Positions 1 to 9,017 of a DNA stretch of 64,000 bases are shown piece after piece. Positions within the stretch are counted from its first letter, which is position 1. Each line of letters begins with the position of its first letter. The notes under the pieces are model-generated. The model was not told the origin of the DNA. It searched no databases and saw nothing but the letters and a program-made list of their open reading frames with translations. This DNA is from Streptomyces sp. NBC_00513 (GTDB taxonomy: Bacteria; Actinomycetota; Actinomycetes; Streptomycetales; Streptomycetaceae). The position numbers were made by a program, and so were the translations under genes. The stretch lies in NCBI RefSeq assembly GCF_041431415.1, contig NZ_CP107845.1, forward strand, positions 6,200,001 to 6,264,000, in the 5' to 3' direction.

Positions 1-486
1 CACATCCCGCAGGTCAAGGGCTTCTGGGAGAAGTTCTACTTCCGCCCCGGAAACCTCGGCTGGCCCGTCTTCGACACGGCCGTCGGCCGGGTCGGGGTGT
101 ACATCTGCTACGACCGCCACTTCCCCGAGGGATGGCGTGCGCTGGGCCTGGCCGGCGCCCAGCTCGTCTACAACCCGTCCGCCACCTCCCGAGGGCTGTC
201 CGCCTACCTGTGGCAGCTGGAACAACCGGCCTCGGCCGTCGCCAACGAGTACTTCGTCGCCGCCATCAACCGGGTCGGCCAGGAGGAGTACGGGGACAAC
301 GAGTTCTACGGCACCAGCTACTTCGTGGACCCGCGCGGTCAGTTCGTCGGGGAGGTCGCCGGCGACAAGGAGGAGGAACTCCTGGTCCGCGACCTCGACT
401 TCGGCCTCATCGAGGAGGTCCGCAACCAGTGGGCCTTCTACCGCGACCGCCGCCCCGACGCCTACGGAGGGCTCGTACAGCCGTGA
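1..486 (+). CDS. Nitrilase-superfamily amidohydrolase, probable beta-ureidopropionase (5' truncated)
   Basis: The gene enters the window already open; the first base is in frame and the stop is at 484-486. The visible 161 residues contain the nitrilase catalytic cysteine in ICYDRHFPE (Cys at about residue 38 of the fragment), preceded by a FWEKFYFRPG segment typical of carbamoyl-amino-acid amidohydrolases of this family. The catalytic Glu and Lys lie in the missing part. These enzymes hydrolyse N-carbamoyl-beta-alanine or related carbamoyl amino acids in the cytoplasm. The dihydropyrimidinase two genes downstream makes this the third step of reductive pyrimidine breakdown. The stop overlaps the next start by 3 bases, so the two are translationally coupled. 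The exact substrate is inferred from context; an N-carbamoyl-D-amino acid amidase is the alternative. Confidence 0.85.
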   Translation, partial: HIPQVKGFWEKFYFRPGNLGWPVFDTAVGRVGVYICYDRHFPEGWRALGLAGAQLVYNPSATSRGLSAYLWQLEQPASAVANEYFVAAINRVGQEEYGDNEFYGTSYFVDPRGQFVGEVAGDKEEELLVRDLDFGLIEEVRNQWAFYRDRRPDAYGGLVQP

Positions 487-1778
487 CCAACCCGATCCCC
501 CTGCACAGTCGCCACCGCACCGTCATGCCCGACTGGCTCGCGCTCTACTACGACCGCCCCATCGAGCTCACGCACGGCGAGGGCCGCCACGTCTGGGACG
601 CGGACGGCAACCGCTACCTCGATTTCTTCGGCGGCATCCTCACCACGATGACCGCCCACGCCCTGCCAGAGGTCACCAAGGCCGTCTCCGAACAGGCCGG
701 GCGGATCATCCACTCCTCCACCCTGTACCTGAACCGGCCCATGGTCGAACTGGCCGAACGCGTCGCCGCCCTGTCCGGCATCCCGGACGCACGGGTCTTC
801 TTCACGACCTCCGGCACCGAGGCCAACGACACCGCCCTACTGCTCGCCACGTCGTACCGCCGCTCCAACCAGATCCTGGCGATGCGCAACAGCTACCACG
901 GCCGGTCCTTCTCCACCGTCTCGATCACCGGCAACCGGGGCTGGTCCCCGACCAGCCTCTCGCCGCTCCAGACGTACTACGTCCACGGCGCGGTGCGCAC
1001 CCGGGGCCCCTTCGCGGCGCTGTCCGACGCCGAGTTCACCGCCGCCGCCGTCGCGGACCTCGAAGACGTGCTCGGCCAGGCGCGCGGCGGAGTCGCCGCG
1101 CTCATCGCGGAACCCATCCAGGGCGTCGGCGGCTTCACCTCCCCGCCCGACGGCCTGTACGGGGCCTTCCGGGAGGTCCTCGACCGACACGGCATCCTCT
1201 GGATCAGCGACGAGGTACAGACCGGCTGGGGCCGCACCGGCGAACACTTCTGGGGCTGGCAGGCGCACGCCCAGAACGGCCCGCCGGACATCCTCACCTT
1301 CGCCAAGGGCATCGGCAACGGCATGTCCATCGGCGGCGTCGTGGCCCGCGCCGAGGTCATGAACTGCGTCGACTCCAACTCCATCTCCACCTTCGGCGGC
1401 TCCCCGGTCACCATGGCGGCCGGCGTCGCCAACCTCTCGTACCTCCTGGAACACGACCTCCAGGGCAACGCCCGCCGCGTCGGCGGCCTCCTCCTGGAGC
1501 GACTGCGCGCCGTCACCGCCGGCGTGCCCGCCGTACGCGAGGTACGCGGCCGGGGCCTGATGGCCGGCCTGGAGCTGGCGAAACCCGGCACCGACCGCGC
1601 CGACCCCGAAGCGGCCGCCGCCGTACTGGAAGCCGCCCGCGAACGCGGCCTGCTGCTCGGCAAGGGCGGCGGGCACGACACCAGCGTGCTGCGCATCGCG
1701 CCGCCGCTGTCCCTCACCGTCGCCGAGGCGGAAGAGGGCGCCGACATCCTCGAACAGGCCCTGCGCACCGCCCTCTAG
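483..1778 (+). CDS. Class III PLP-dependent aminotransferase, probably beta-alanine/3-aminoisobutyrate:pyruvate
   Basis: A 431-residue protein from a GTG that overlaps the upstream stop. It shows the fold-type I class III (omega-aminotransferase) pattern: TSGTEANDTA near residue 110, the PLP-binding DEVQTGWGR motif (Asp243) and the Schiff-base lysine in LTFAKGIGNG (Lys275). Length and motifs match AGXT2-like transaminases. In this operon it would remove the amino group from beta-alanine or beta-aminoisobutyrate, the products of ureidopropionase. A start at ATG 525 is possible but would break the overlap. The family call is firm; the amino donor is inferred from the dihydropyrimidinase next to it. 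Confidence 0.88.
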   Translation: MTNPIPLHSRHRTVMPDWLALYYDRPIELTHGEGRHVWDADGNRYLDFFGGILTTMTAHALPEVTKAVSEQAGRIIHSSTLYLNRPMVELAERVAALSGIPDARVFFTTSGTEANDTALLLATSYRRSNQILAMRNSYHGRSFSTVSITGNRGWSPTSLSPLQTYYVHGAVRTRGPFAALSDAEFTAAAVADLEDVLGQARGGVAALIAEPIQGVGGFTSPPDGLYGAFREVLDRHGILWISDEVQTGWGRTGEHFWGWQAHAQNGPPDILTFAKGIGNGMSIGGVVARAEVMNCVDSNSISTFGGSPVTMAAGVANLSYLLEHDLQGNARRVGGLLLERLRAVTAGVPAVREVRGRGLMAGLELAKPGTDRADPEAAAAVLEAARERGLLLGKGGGHDTSVLRIAPPLSLTVAEAEEGADILEQALRTAL

Positions 1779-1797
1779 CCCTCCGGGGGAGACGTAC

Positions 1798-3216
1798 ATG
1801 ACCACCCGCACCCTGATCCGCGACGGCCTCGTCATCACGGCCGCCGACGAGCTCCACGCGGACGTCCTTATCGAGGACGGCCGGGTGGCGGCGCTCGCGG
1901 CCCACGGCTCGGCCACCGCCGAGGCCTGGGCCTCACCCGACCGCACGACGGTGGACCGCACCATCGACGCGAGCGGGAAGTACGTCATCCCCGGCGGGGT
2001 CGACGCGCACACCCACATGGAACTGCCCTTCGGCGGGACCGCCGCGTCCGACACCTTCGAGACGGGCACCCGGGCCGCCGCGTGGGGCGGCACCACCACC
2101 ATCGTCGACTTCGCGGTGCAGACGATGGGCCAGTCCCTGCGCCAGGGCCTCGACACCTGGTACGACAAGGCCGACGGCAACTGCGCCGTCGACTACGGCT
2201 TCCACATGATCCTGTCGGACGTCAACGAGGGCACCCTCAAGGAGATGGACCTCCTGGTGGGGGAGGGGGTCACCTCCTTCAAGCTCTTCATGGCCTACCC
2301 CGGGGTGTTCTACAGCGACGACGGCCAGATCCTGCGCGCCATGCAGCGGGCCTCCGGCAACGGCGGACTGATCATGATGCACGCCGAGAACGGCATCGCC
2401 ATCGACGTCCTCGTCGAACAGGCCCTCGCCCGCGGGGAGACCGACCCCCGCCACCACGGCGAGGTCCGCAAGGTCCTCCTCGAAGCCGAGGCGACCCACC
2501 GCGCCATCCAGCTCGCCCGGGTGGCCGGCTCCCCCCTGTACGTGGTCCACGTCTCGGCCGAGGAGGCGGTGGCGGAACTCGCCGTCGCCCGCGACAAGGG
2601 CCTGCCCGTCTTCGGCGAGACCTGCCCGCAGTACCTGTTCCTGTCCACCGACAGCCTCGCGGAGCCCGACTTCCAGGGCGCCAAGTACGTCTGCTCCACG
2701 CCGCTGCGCCCCCGCGAACACCAGGCGGCCCTGTGGCGGGGCCTGCGGACCGACGACCTCCAGGTGGTCTCCACCGACCACTGTCCGTTCTGCTTCCGCG
2801 GCCAGAAGGAGCTCGGCCGCGGGGACTTCTCGAAGATCCCCAACGGGCTGCCCGGCGTGGAGAACCGCATGGACCTCCTCCACCAGGCCGTCCTCGACGG
2901 ACACATCAGCCGCCGCCGCTGGATCGAGATCGCCTGCGCGAACCCGGCCCGGATGTTCGGCCTCTACCCCCGCAAGGGCACCATCGCGCCCGGTGCCGAC
3001 GCCGACATCGTCCTCTACGATCCGCACGCCGAGCAGGTCATCTCCGCCGAGACGCACCACATGAACGTGGACTACTCGGCGTACGAGGGCAAGCGGATCA
3101 CCGGACGCGTCGACACCGTGCTCTCGCGCGGCGAACTCGTCATCGACCGGCGCGAATACACGGGACGAGCCGGCCACGGGGCCTTCGTCCCCCGCTCCAC
3201 CTGCCAGTACCTGTAA
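1798..3216 (+). CDS. hydA: Dihydropyrimidinase (D-hydantoinase)
   Basis: A 472-residue cyclic amidohydrolase of normal length with a complete binuclear metal site: DAHTHME (His71, His73), the carboxylated lysine in TSFKLFMAYPG (Lys162), HAEN (His195), VVHVSAEE (His251) and STDHCPF (Asp327). It opens the ring of dihydrouracil or dihydrothymine to the N-carbamoyl beta-amino acid, the substrate of the enzyme encoded at the left edge. ATG 1798 follows a GGGGGAGA ribosome-binding site. It sits 19 bases after the aminotransferase in one operon. Confidence 0.95.
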   Translation: MTTRTLIRDGLVITAADELHADVLIEDGRVAALAAHGSATAEAWASPDRTTVDRTIDASGKYVIPGGVDAHTHMELPFGGTAASDTFETGTRAAAWGGTTTIVDFAVQTMGQSLRQGLDTWYDKADGNCAVDYGFHMILSDVNEGTLKEMDLLVGEGVTSFKLFMAYPGVFYSDDGQILRAMQRASGNGGLIMMHAENGIAIDVLVEQALARGETDPRHHGEVRKVLLEAEATHRAIQLARVAGSPLYVVHVSAEEAVAELAVARDKGLPVFGETCPQYLFLSTDSLAEPDFQGAKYVCSTPLRPREHQAALWRGLRTDDLQVVSTDHCPFCFRGQKELGRGDFSKIPNGLPGVENRMDLLHQAVLDGHISRRRWIEIACANPARMFGLYPRKGTIAPGADADIVLYDPHAEQVISAETHHMNVDYSAYEGKRITGRVDTVLSRGELVIDRREYTGRAGHGAFVPRSTCQYL

Positions 3217-3227
3217 GGAGCCGACCC

Positions 3228-4229
3228 ATGGACTTCGGCCTCGTCCTCCAGACCGACCCGCCCGCCTCCGGCGTCGTCAGCCTCATGCGCCGCGGCGAAC
3301 GCAACGGCTTCCGTTACGGCTGGACCTTCGACTCCGCCGTGCTGTGGCAGGAGCCGTTCGTCATCTACAGCCAGATCCTGGAACACACCCGGCTGATGCA
3401 CGTCGGACCGATGGTCACCAACCCCGGGACCCGCACGTGGGAGGTCACCGCCTCCACCTTCGCCACCCTCAACGACATGTACGGCAACCGCACCGTGTGC
3501 GGCATCGGCCGCGGGGACTCCGCCATGCGGGTCGCCGGGCGCAAACCCAACACCCTGGCCCGGCTCGGCGAGGCCATCGACGTCATCCGTGACCTCGCCG
3601 AGGGCCGCGAGGCCGAGGTCGACGGGCAGCGCCTGCGCATCCCGTGGATCCGGGACGGCGAACTGCCCGTGTGGATGGCCGCCTACGGACCCAAGGCGCT
3701 GGCCCTCGCCGGCCAGAAGGCCGACGGGTTCATCCTCCAGCTCGCCGACCCCTACCTCACCGAGTGGATGGTCAGGTCGGTCCGCGAGGCCGCCACGGCG
3801 GCCGGCCGCGACCCGAACGCGATCACCATCTGCGTGGCGGCCCCGGCCTACGTCGGGGACGACCTGGACCACGCGCGCGACCAGTGCCGCTGGTTCGGCG
3901 GCATGGTCGGCAACCACGTCGCCGACCTCGTCTCCCGCTACGGCGAGCACTCCGCGATGGTCCCGGACGCCCTCACCGAGTACGTCAAGGCCCGCCAGGG
4001 TTACGACTACAGCCACCACGGCCGCGCCGGGAACCCCTCCGCCGACTTCGTCCCCGACGAGATCGTGGACCGGTTCTGTCTCCTGGGCCCGCCCGAGGCC
4101 CACATCGAGAAGCTGCGCACCCTGCGCGACCTGGGCGTCGACCAGTTCGCCGTGTACGCCATGCACGACGCCCGCGAGGCGGTGATCGACGCCTACGGCG
4201 AGCACGTCATCCCGGTACTCGCCGGCTGA
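3228..4229 (+). CDS. LLM-class F420-dependent oxidoreductase, hydantoinase-associated type
   Basis: A 333-residue luciferase-like monooxygenase-fold protein. The N-terminus MDFGLVLQTDPP and the internal GIGRGDSAMR and WMAAYGPKALALAG segments are typical of the deazaflavin-dependent members that recur beside dihydropyrimidinase genes. It is presumed to catalyse a hydride transfer with coenzyme F420 in the cytoplasm. ATG 3228 lies 11 bases after the hydA stop with an AAGGAG site. Its role in pyrimidine or hydantoin breakdown is inferred from the operon; reduction of uracil to dihydrouracil would fit but is not shown by the sequence. Confidence 0.85.
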   Translation: MDFGLVLQTDPPASGVVSLMRRGERNGFRYGWTFDSAVLWQEPFVIYSQILEHTRLMHVGPMVTNPGTRTWEVTASTFATLNDMYGNRTVCGIGRGDSAMRVAGRKPNTLARLGEAIDVIRDLAEGREAEVDGQRLRIPWIRDGELPVWMAAYGPKALALAGQKADGFILQLADPYLTEWMVRSVREAATAAGRDPNAITICVAAPAYVGDDLDHARDQCRWFGGMVGNHVADLVSRYGEHSAMVPDALTEYVKARQGYDYSHHGRAGNPSADFVPDEIVDRFCLLGPPEAHIEKLRTLRDLGVDQFAVYAMHDAREAVIDAYGEHVIPVLAG

Positions 4230-4250
4230 GCCGTACCGACCGACGGGCGG

Positions 4251-4310
4251 GGGCACCGCGTACGGGCCCGGGCAGACGGCGAGGTGCCCGGGTCGGACGG
4301 GGCGGTGCCC
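4251..4310. terminator. Nested bidirectional terminator between convergent genes
   Basis: There is an inner 8-bp perfect stem (4267-4274 with 4285-4292, 10-base loop) inside an outer 9-bp perfect stem (4251-4259 with 4302-4310). It lies exactly between the converging pyrimidine operon and the membrane-protein gene on the other strand. Confidence 0.7.
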
Positions 4311-4975
4311 TACACGGCCGTCTTCCGTTCCTGCCGGAAGATGACGGCGAGCAGGCCCATCGAGAGGAGCATGAACCCGCAGAACAGGGGAGCGGCGACC
4401 TCCGGGGAGGGGTGCCACAGGCTGACCTTGTGCAGGAAGAGATAGGTCGTCACCATGCCGAGGGCCCAGAACTTGAAGAAGAAGACGCGGCTGATGACGG
4501 CGAGCAGGATCTGGTGGGCCACCAGGAAGACCAGGAGGTATCCCCAGAGCGGATCGGACGTGAGGGTGAGCCAGAGGACCCCGCCGAAGAGGGGCACGGT
4601 GACGAGGACGAGCAACGCGGTGCGCCAGAACAGCTCCCCCCGCAACCGCCTGTGGAAGCGGGCCTTCGACTTCCCGGTACCCGGCTTCCATCTCAGGAGC
4701 GTGGGCCACGAGAAACGGACGAAGGACAGGGTGACGTCCTCGTCGACGGTCGGGTCGTAACGGGTGACCGTCACCTCCCCGGACCGACAGTGGAAGACGC
4801 TGCCCGCGGGGACATGGGCCAGCGAGCGACGCACGCGCAGGAGCAGGTGGAGCGTCTTGATGTGGCCGAAGCTCATCAGGTACAGCAGCAGCGTCGATCC
4901 GATCCATCCGGCACTGGTGATCAATAGGGCGATCAGGGCCTGCTTGAGGAACTCCATCAGGCTCACCGGGGCCAC
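4310..4975 (-). CDS. Membrane protein of unknown function, about five helices
   Basis: A 221-residue protein if started at GTG 4975; ATG 4957 (MEFLKQ) is the alternative and would remove six residues. I do not recognise a family. Hydrophobic segments lie at about residues 10-35, 110-130, 135-155, 158-180 and 195-212. A basic soluble stretch between the first two contains RRSLAHVPAGSVFHCRSGEV and WKPGTGKSKARFHRR. It lies 6 bases after the stop of the tagged protein upstream, so the two are almost certainly co-transcribed and may work together. The downstream side is closed by a terminator. Confidence 0.7.
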   Translation of the reverse strand: MAPVSLMEFLKQALIALLITSAGWIGSTLLLYLMSFGHIKTLHLLLRVRRSLAHVPAGSVFHCRSGEVTVTRYDPTVDEDVTLSFVRFSWPTLLRWKPGTGKSKARFHRRLRGELFWRTALLVLVTVPLFGGVLWLTLTSDPLWGYLLVFLVAHQILLAVISRVFFFKFWALGMVTTYLFLHKVSLWHPSPEVAAPLFCGFMLLSMGLLAVIFRQERKTAV

Positions 4976-4981
4976 CTGCTC

Positions 4982-6004
4982 TCAGGAGAAGAGATCGTCG
5001 ATGAAGTCGCCGACGGCGTCGTGACCGGGGCCGTGAGAGGGACCCGCGCCGTGAGCTGGGCCCGCGCCGTGCGTGACGCGTCCACCTCCGCGATGCTGGT
5101 CGAGATCCTCGTCGTCGCCCATGTCGGGGCCGCCGGAACCGTGATGAGTGCTCCCGCGCCCCGTGTCGTGGAGCCACTGCCACGCCCGATCCGCGAAATC
5201 CACGGCGGAGGCGGCGCCGGCGCCGCCGACCGCGCCCACCGCGCCCGCACCCAGCAGCCATCCCAGCAGCGCCTTGGCACCGGCCTTCTGCGGCGGTTGG
5301 GCGTACCGGCCGGCCAGGGAGAGGGCCGTGAGACTGGCACCGCCACCGCGCGGGTCGTCCAGATCGTCCAACAGGGCCAGGATTCCCGGGGCGAACGGCT
5401 TGCCGGCGAGTGCGCGGCCGAACGCCTCCGGGGAGATCGGTCGCCCGCGCCCGGCGGCGTCCCGGGCTCCGGCGACGAAGGCGGCCAGTCGCGGGGTGGT
5501 GAGTTCCGCCAAGTGGTCCTGCCAGCCGCCGGGAAGCCGCGGGGTCTGGACCACCGGCCACAGGGCGAAGACCACGAGGTCGACCATGACCGCTTCCGGA
5601 AGTGCGCCGTCCGGTACCGGCGTGGCCCGGTCGAGGTACTGGACGGCGCCCGCCGCCAGTAGACGGCGCAGTTGTTCCTTGCCGTCCCGGTTGCCGGCCG
5701 CTCCGGCCAACTCGCCGTACAAGGCGTCGAGTTGTCGGTGGTGGGCCGCCGCCTGGCGACGCCCCGGTTTCACGCTCCCGTCGGCGATGAGCGTGCGGTA
5801 GTCGGATGCGAGCCGTTTGATCCAGAGCCGCAGCTCCGGGAGGCCGAGCGGCGGGGCGGGATTGCTGCCGGAGTAGTGGTGGTGGTGGACGATCTTCTGG
5901 GTGCCCTGGACGACCTGGTAAGCCTGCCCCTGCCCCTGCACCCGGGCTTCGACGTGGATCCCCTCGGAGGGTTCGGTGCCGTCTGCCGGGAAGCGTGCGC
6001 TCAT
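4982..6004 (-). CDS. Soluble protein with a Gly/Gln-His tag near its N-terminus; unknown function
   Basis: A 340-residue protein from ATG 6004 (MSARFPADGTEP). No catalytic domain is recognised. Residues 17-42 carry ARVQGQGQAYQVV followed by GTQKIVHHHHYSG, resembling the short Gly/Gln and poly-His linkers that precede effector modules in many actinobacterial conflict proteins. A helical middle (about 45-230) contains LWIKRLASDYRTLIADGS. An Ala/Gly-rich hydrophobic stretch (AKALLGWLLGAGAVGAV, about 248-275) may insert in or touch a membrane. The C-terminus has HGAGPAHGAGPSHGPGH repeats and the acidic end FIDDLFS. It is paired with the membrane gene 6 bases downstream and divergent from 6139-6546. 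The conflict-system reading is inference. Confidence 0.75.
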   Translation of the reverse strand: MSARFPADGTEPSEGIHVEARVQGQGQAYQVVQGTQKIVHHHHYSGSNPAPPLGLPELRLWIKRLASDYRTLIADGSVKPGRRQAAAHHRQLDALYGELAGAAGNRDGKEQLRRLLAAGAVQYLDRATPVPDGALPEAVMVDLVVFALWPVVQTPRLPGGWQDHLAELTTPRLAAFVAGARDAAGRGRPISPEAFGRALAGKPFAPGILALLDDLDDPRGGGASLTALSLAGRYAQPPQKAGAKALLGWLLGAGAVGAVGGAGAASAVDFADRAWQWLHDTGRGSTHHGSGGPDMGDDEDLDQHRGGGRVTHGAGPAHGAGPSHGPGHDAVGDFIDDLFS

Positions 6005-6138
6005 GCCCGCCAGTCTGTGTGGTGAACATGATCGAGTGCAGCCGGATCCGTACAAGAGGCCGTTGCCTGTGCCATGTTGGTCGGATTACCGGTGTCGGTC
6101 GACCGCTCGCGGGAGGCTGTCGGAGAGGGTGGTGGGCG

Positions 6139-6546
6139 ATGTCGGATCCCTTGCGGCGGACGGTGGCGGCGGTTTCGTCCGTGGCCGCTTTCGCCTGCGT
6201 GGTGTGGCTCGTCCGAGCATCCTCCTGGGGGTGGCTGCCCGGCGACAGCGGAGATCGCTGGGCCCTGGCCGCCACGACCGGCACCGTTGTCGCCGCGGCG
6301 TTGCTGTTCGGCCTGACGCGGTGGGGTTCCCCGGCGACCTCGCCCGCGCCGACGCCGGGCGGGGGCCGGTCGGTGGAGCAGATCGCCGAGGCCGGCGACC
6401 AGGCGGTCGTCGAGCAGGTCGTCGGCAACCGTGCGCCTCGACGCCGCGGGGCCGGGTCGGTCGCGCCCGCGGATCGGTTCAGGCAACGGGCGAAGGGCAC
6501 CGGCAGCTCCCGGATCCGGCAGACGGGAGGCGACGACACCCCCTGA
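6139..6546 (+). CDS. Small two-helix membrane protein with a C-terminal Gly/Gln tag
   Basis: A 135-residue protein from ATG 6139, preceded by GAGAGGGTGGTGGG. Two transmembrane helices lie at about residues 7-26 and 42-60. They are followed by a linker and a basic tail with QRAKGTGSSRIRQTGG, which echoes the Gly-x-Gly and Gln-x-x-Gly spacing of the divergent neighbour's ARVQGQGQAYQVVQG. No enzyme domain is visible. It is divergent from the 4982-6004 gene across a 134-base gap, which suggests a shared control region. It may be a membrane partner of that protein, but this is inferred from position and tag similarity only. Confidence 0.65.
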   Translation: MSDPLRRTVAAVSSVAAFACVVWLVRASSWGWLPGDSGDRWALAATTGTVVAAALLFGLTRWGSPATSPAPTPGGGRSVEQIAEAGDQAVVEQVVGNRAPRRRGAGSVAPADRFRQRAKGTGSSRIRQTGGDDTP

Positions 6547-6674
6547 CCGGAGCCGGACTCCCGGAGGAAAGCCGGCCGGACCGGAGCGGGGTTCACCCGG
6601 GTGTCACCTCGTGTCCGGGCCGCCGTCGGGGACCGTCGGTGGGGATTGTCCGACGGGCGTGCTTTGCTGGACGC

Positions 6675-7499
6675 ATGATCGATGAATTCCTGGCCCGTGA
6701 CCTGTCCGCCGTCGAGGAGGCCGTCCGCGAGGCGGCCGCGGTCGAGATCATGCCGAGGTTCCGGCAGCTCGCGGACCACGAGGTGGACCAGAAGAGCGGC
6801 CCGCACGACCTCGTGACCGTCGCCGACCGCAGGGCCGAGGAGCACCTGACGGTCGCCCTGACGAAGCTGCTGCCCGGCTCGGCGGTGGTCGGCGAGGAAG
6901 CGGTGCACGCCGACCCCACCGTGTACGAGGCGCTGCGCGCCGACGCGCCCGTCTGGATCGTCGACCCCGTCGACGGCACCCGGCAGTTCGTCGCCGGCGA
7001 CCCCAACTTCTGCACCCTGGTGGCGTTGGCCGTGCGCGGGGAGATCCTCGCCTCCTGGACCTTCGCCCCGGCCCTGGACGAGCTGGCCACCGCCGTGCGC
7101 GGACAGGGCGCGCACGTCAACGGCGCGCGCATCCACAGCGGTTCGCCGGAACCGGGCGCCGATCTGCGGATCGCCATCGCGCACCCGCTGTACACCTCGG
7201 AGGAGGACAAGCGGCGGCTCGCCCGGCTCGACGTCCCCGGGGTCGCGGCCCGGCCGTGCGGTTCGGCGGGCCTGGAGTACCTGAAGGTGGCCCGCGGCGA
7301 GATCGACGGCCTGGCCTTCACCTGGCCCTCGGCATGGGACCACGCGGCGGGCCTGCTGCTCGTCGCGGAGGCCGGTGGCGCCCAGACCACGGTCGACGGG
7401 GTCCCCTTCCGAGTGGACCGGGACAACGCGCTGCCGTTCGCCGTGGGCCGCGACGAGGCCACCGCCGCCCGGGTCCGCGACCTCCTGCGCGGAGCGTGA
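6675..7499 (+). CDS. Inositol monophosphatase-family phosphatase
   Basis: A 274-residue Mg2+-dependent phosphatase. The metal site is complete: VVGEEAV (Glu74/Glu75), WIVDPVDGTRQF (Asp97, Asp100, Gly101, Thr102) and SAWDHAAG (Asp222). Family members dephosphorylate myo-inositol-1-phosphate, histidinol phosphate or 3'-phosphoadenosine 5'-phosphate. The DPVDGTRQF form and the overall length are compatible with a histidinol-phosphatase-like or inositol phosphatase role, and the sequence does not decide between them. ATG 6675 is the first start after the intergenic gap. Confidence 0.88.
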   Translation: MIDEFLARDLSAVEEAVREAAAVEIMPRFRQLADHEVDQKSGPHDLVTVADRRAEEHLTVALTKLLPGSAVVGEEAVHADPTVYEALRADAPVWIVDPVDGTRQFVAGDPNFCTLVALAVRGEILASWTFAPALDELATAVRGQGAHVNGARIHSGSPEPGADLRIAIAHPLYTSEEDKRRLARLDVPGVAARPCGSAGLEYLKVARGEIDGLAFTWPSAWDHAAGLLLVAEAGGAQTTVDGVPFRVDRDNALPFAVGRDEATAARVRDLLRGA

Positions 7500-7598
7500 C
7501 CGCGCCGCCGCACCCCGGATCCGTGCGGACGCGACCCATATCCTGGACGTGATACCGCATCCTGTGGGCGGAGCCGCCGCCGGACGAAGGAGCTGTCA

Positions 7599-9017
7599 GT
7601 GTCGTCGATTCTCGACGCAGTCGTGGTGGGGGCGGGGCCCAACGGCCTGACGGCCGCCGTCGAACTGGCCCGACGTGGTTTCTCGGTGGCCGTGTTCGAG
7701 GCGAAGGGGACCGTCGGCGGGGGAGCCCGGACGGAGGAACTCACCCTCCCCGGCTTCCGACACGACCCCTGCTCGGCCGTGCACCCGCTCGGCGCCGGCT
7801 CCCCGGTGTTCGCGACGATGCCGCTCAAGCGCCACGGCCTGGAGTGGCTGCACGCCCCGCTGCCGATGGCACACCCCTTCGACGACGGCACGGCCGCGGT
7901 GCTGTCCCGCTCCGTCGCGGAGACGGCCGCCTCCTTCGGGCCCCGCGACGCGGGCACCTACCGCCGGCTCGTCCAGCCGTACCTCGGCAAATGGGACACC
8001 CTGGCACGGGACTTCATGTCGCTGCCCTCCACCGCGCTGCCCCGCGACCCGCTCACCCTGGCCCGGTTCGGGCTGGACGGACTACCGCCCTCCACCTGGC
8101 TGCTGCGCCGCTTCCGGGACGACCGGGCCCGCGCCCTGTTCGCCGGGCTCGTGGCCCACGCCATCGCCCCGCTCGGCGGCATCGGAACCGGTGCGGTCGG
8201 CCTGGTCTTCGCCCTCGCCGCGCACGCGGGCGGCTGGCCGATGCCGCGCGGCGGTTCGCAGGCCATCTCGGACGCCCTCGCCGCGTACCTGCGCGACCTC
8301 GGGGGAAGCGTCCACACGGACTTCGAGGTCAAACGGCTCGACGACCTGCCGCCGGCCCGCGCGTACGTCTTCGACACCTCGCCGACCGCGCTGGCCCGCA
8401 TCGCCCGCCTGGGGCGCGTCTACGACGGCTACCGGTACGGGGCCTCCGTGTTCAAGATCGACTACGCCCTGGACGGTCCGGTGCCCTGGACCGCCGAGGA
8501 GCCCCGCCGGGCCGGCACCGTGCAGATCGGCCCGCGCACCCGCGACATCGACGCCGCCCTGCAACTGGCCTCGGGCGGCCGGGCCCCCCGTACCCCGTTC
8601 CTGATCACGGCCCAGCCCAGCCTGGTCGATCCCGGCCGGGCCCCCGAGGGCAAGCACACCTTCTGGGCGTACGGGCACGTACCGGCGGGCTGGGAGGGCG
8701 ACCTCACCGACGCCGTCGAGCGCCAACTGGAGCGCTTCGCGCCGGGGTTCCGCGACCTGGTGCTGGCCCGCGCCACCGCCGGCCCGCCCCGGATCGCCGC
8801 CCGCAACGCCAACTACGTCGGCGGGGACATCGCCTGCGGCGCCGCCTCGGGCCTGCAACTGCTCATCCGCCCCAAGATCAGCCTCTTCCCGTACACCACC
8901 GCCCACCCGGCGGTGTTCCTGTGCTCAGCCGCCACGCCGCCGGGGCCCGGGGTCCACGGAATGTCGGGGCACAACGCCGCCAAGGCCGTCTGGCGCCACC
9001 TGCGGAAGGAGCGCTGA
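7599..9017 (+). CDS. FAD-dependent oxidoreductase, phytoene desaturase-like
   Basis: A 472-residue flavoprotein starting at GTG 7599 behind GAAGGAGC. The N-terminal dinucleotide motif is [13 protein letters not shown] (residues 8-20), followed by [17 protein letters not shown], the CrtI/amine-oxidase fold signature. A C-terminal FAD-contacting segment is [17 protein letters not shown]. The family covers carotenoid desaturases and many uncharacterised actinobacterial NAD(P)/FAD oxidoreductases. No other carotenoid genes are nearby, so the substrate is unknown. Its stop shares bases with the following macro-domain start, so the two are co-translated. Confidence 0.85.
   Translation: MSSILDAVVVGAGPNGLTAAVELARRGFSVAVFEAKGTVGGGARTEELTLPGFRHDPCSAVHPLGAGSPVFATMPLKRHGLEWLHAPLPMAHPFDDGTAAVLSRSVAETAASFGPRDAGTYRRLVQPYLGKWDTLARDFMSLPSTALPRDPLTLARFGLDGLPPSTWLLRRFRDDRARALFAGLVAHAIAPLGGIGTGAVGLVFALAAHAGGWPMPRGGSQAISDALAAYLRDLGGSVHTDFEVKRLDDLPPARAYVFDTSPTALARIARLGRVYDGYRYGASVFKIDYALDGPVPWTAEEPRRAGTVQIGPRTRDIDAALQLASGGRAPRTPFLITAQPSLVDPGRAPEGKHTFWAYGHVPAGWEGDLTDAVERQLERFAPGFRDLVLARATAGPPRIAARNANYVGGDIACGAASGLQLLIRPKISLFPYTTAHPAVFLCSAATPPGPGVHGMSGHNAAKAVWRHLRKER

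Noticed and set aside
3072..7343. A very long open frame on the minus strand across five genes
   Set aside because: It runs antisense to hydA, the oxidoreductase and the phosphatase, has low-complexity Arg/Gly/Pro composition, and the genes on the other frames have clear motifs. It is a product of GC bias.
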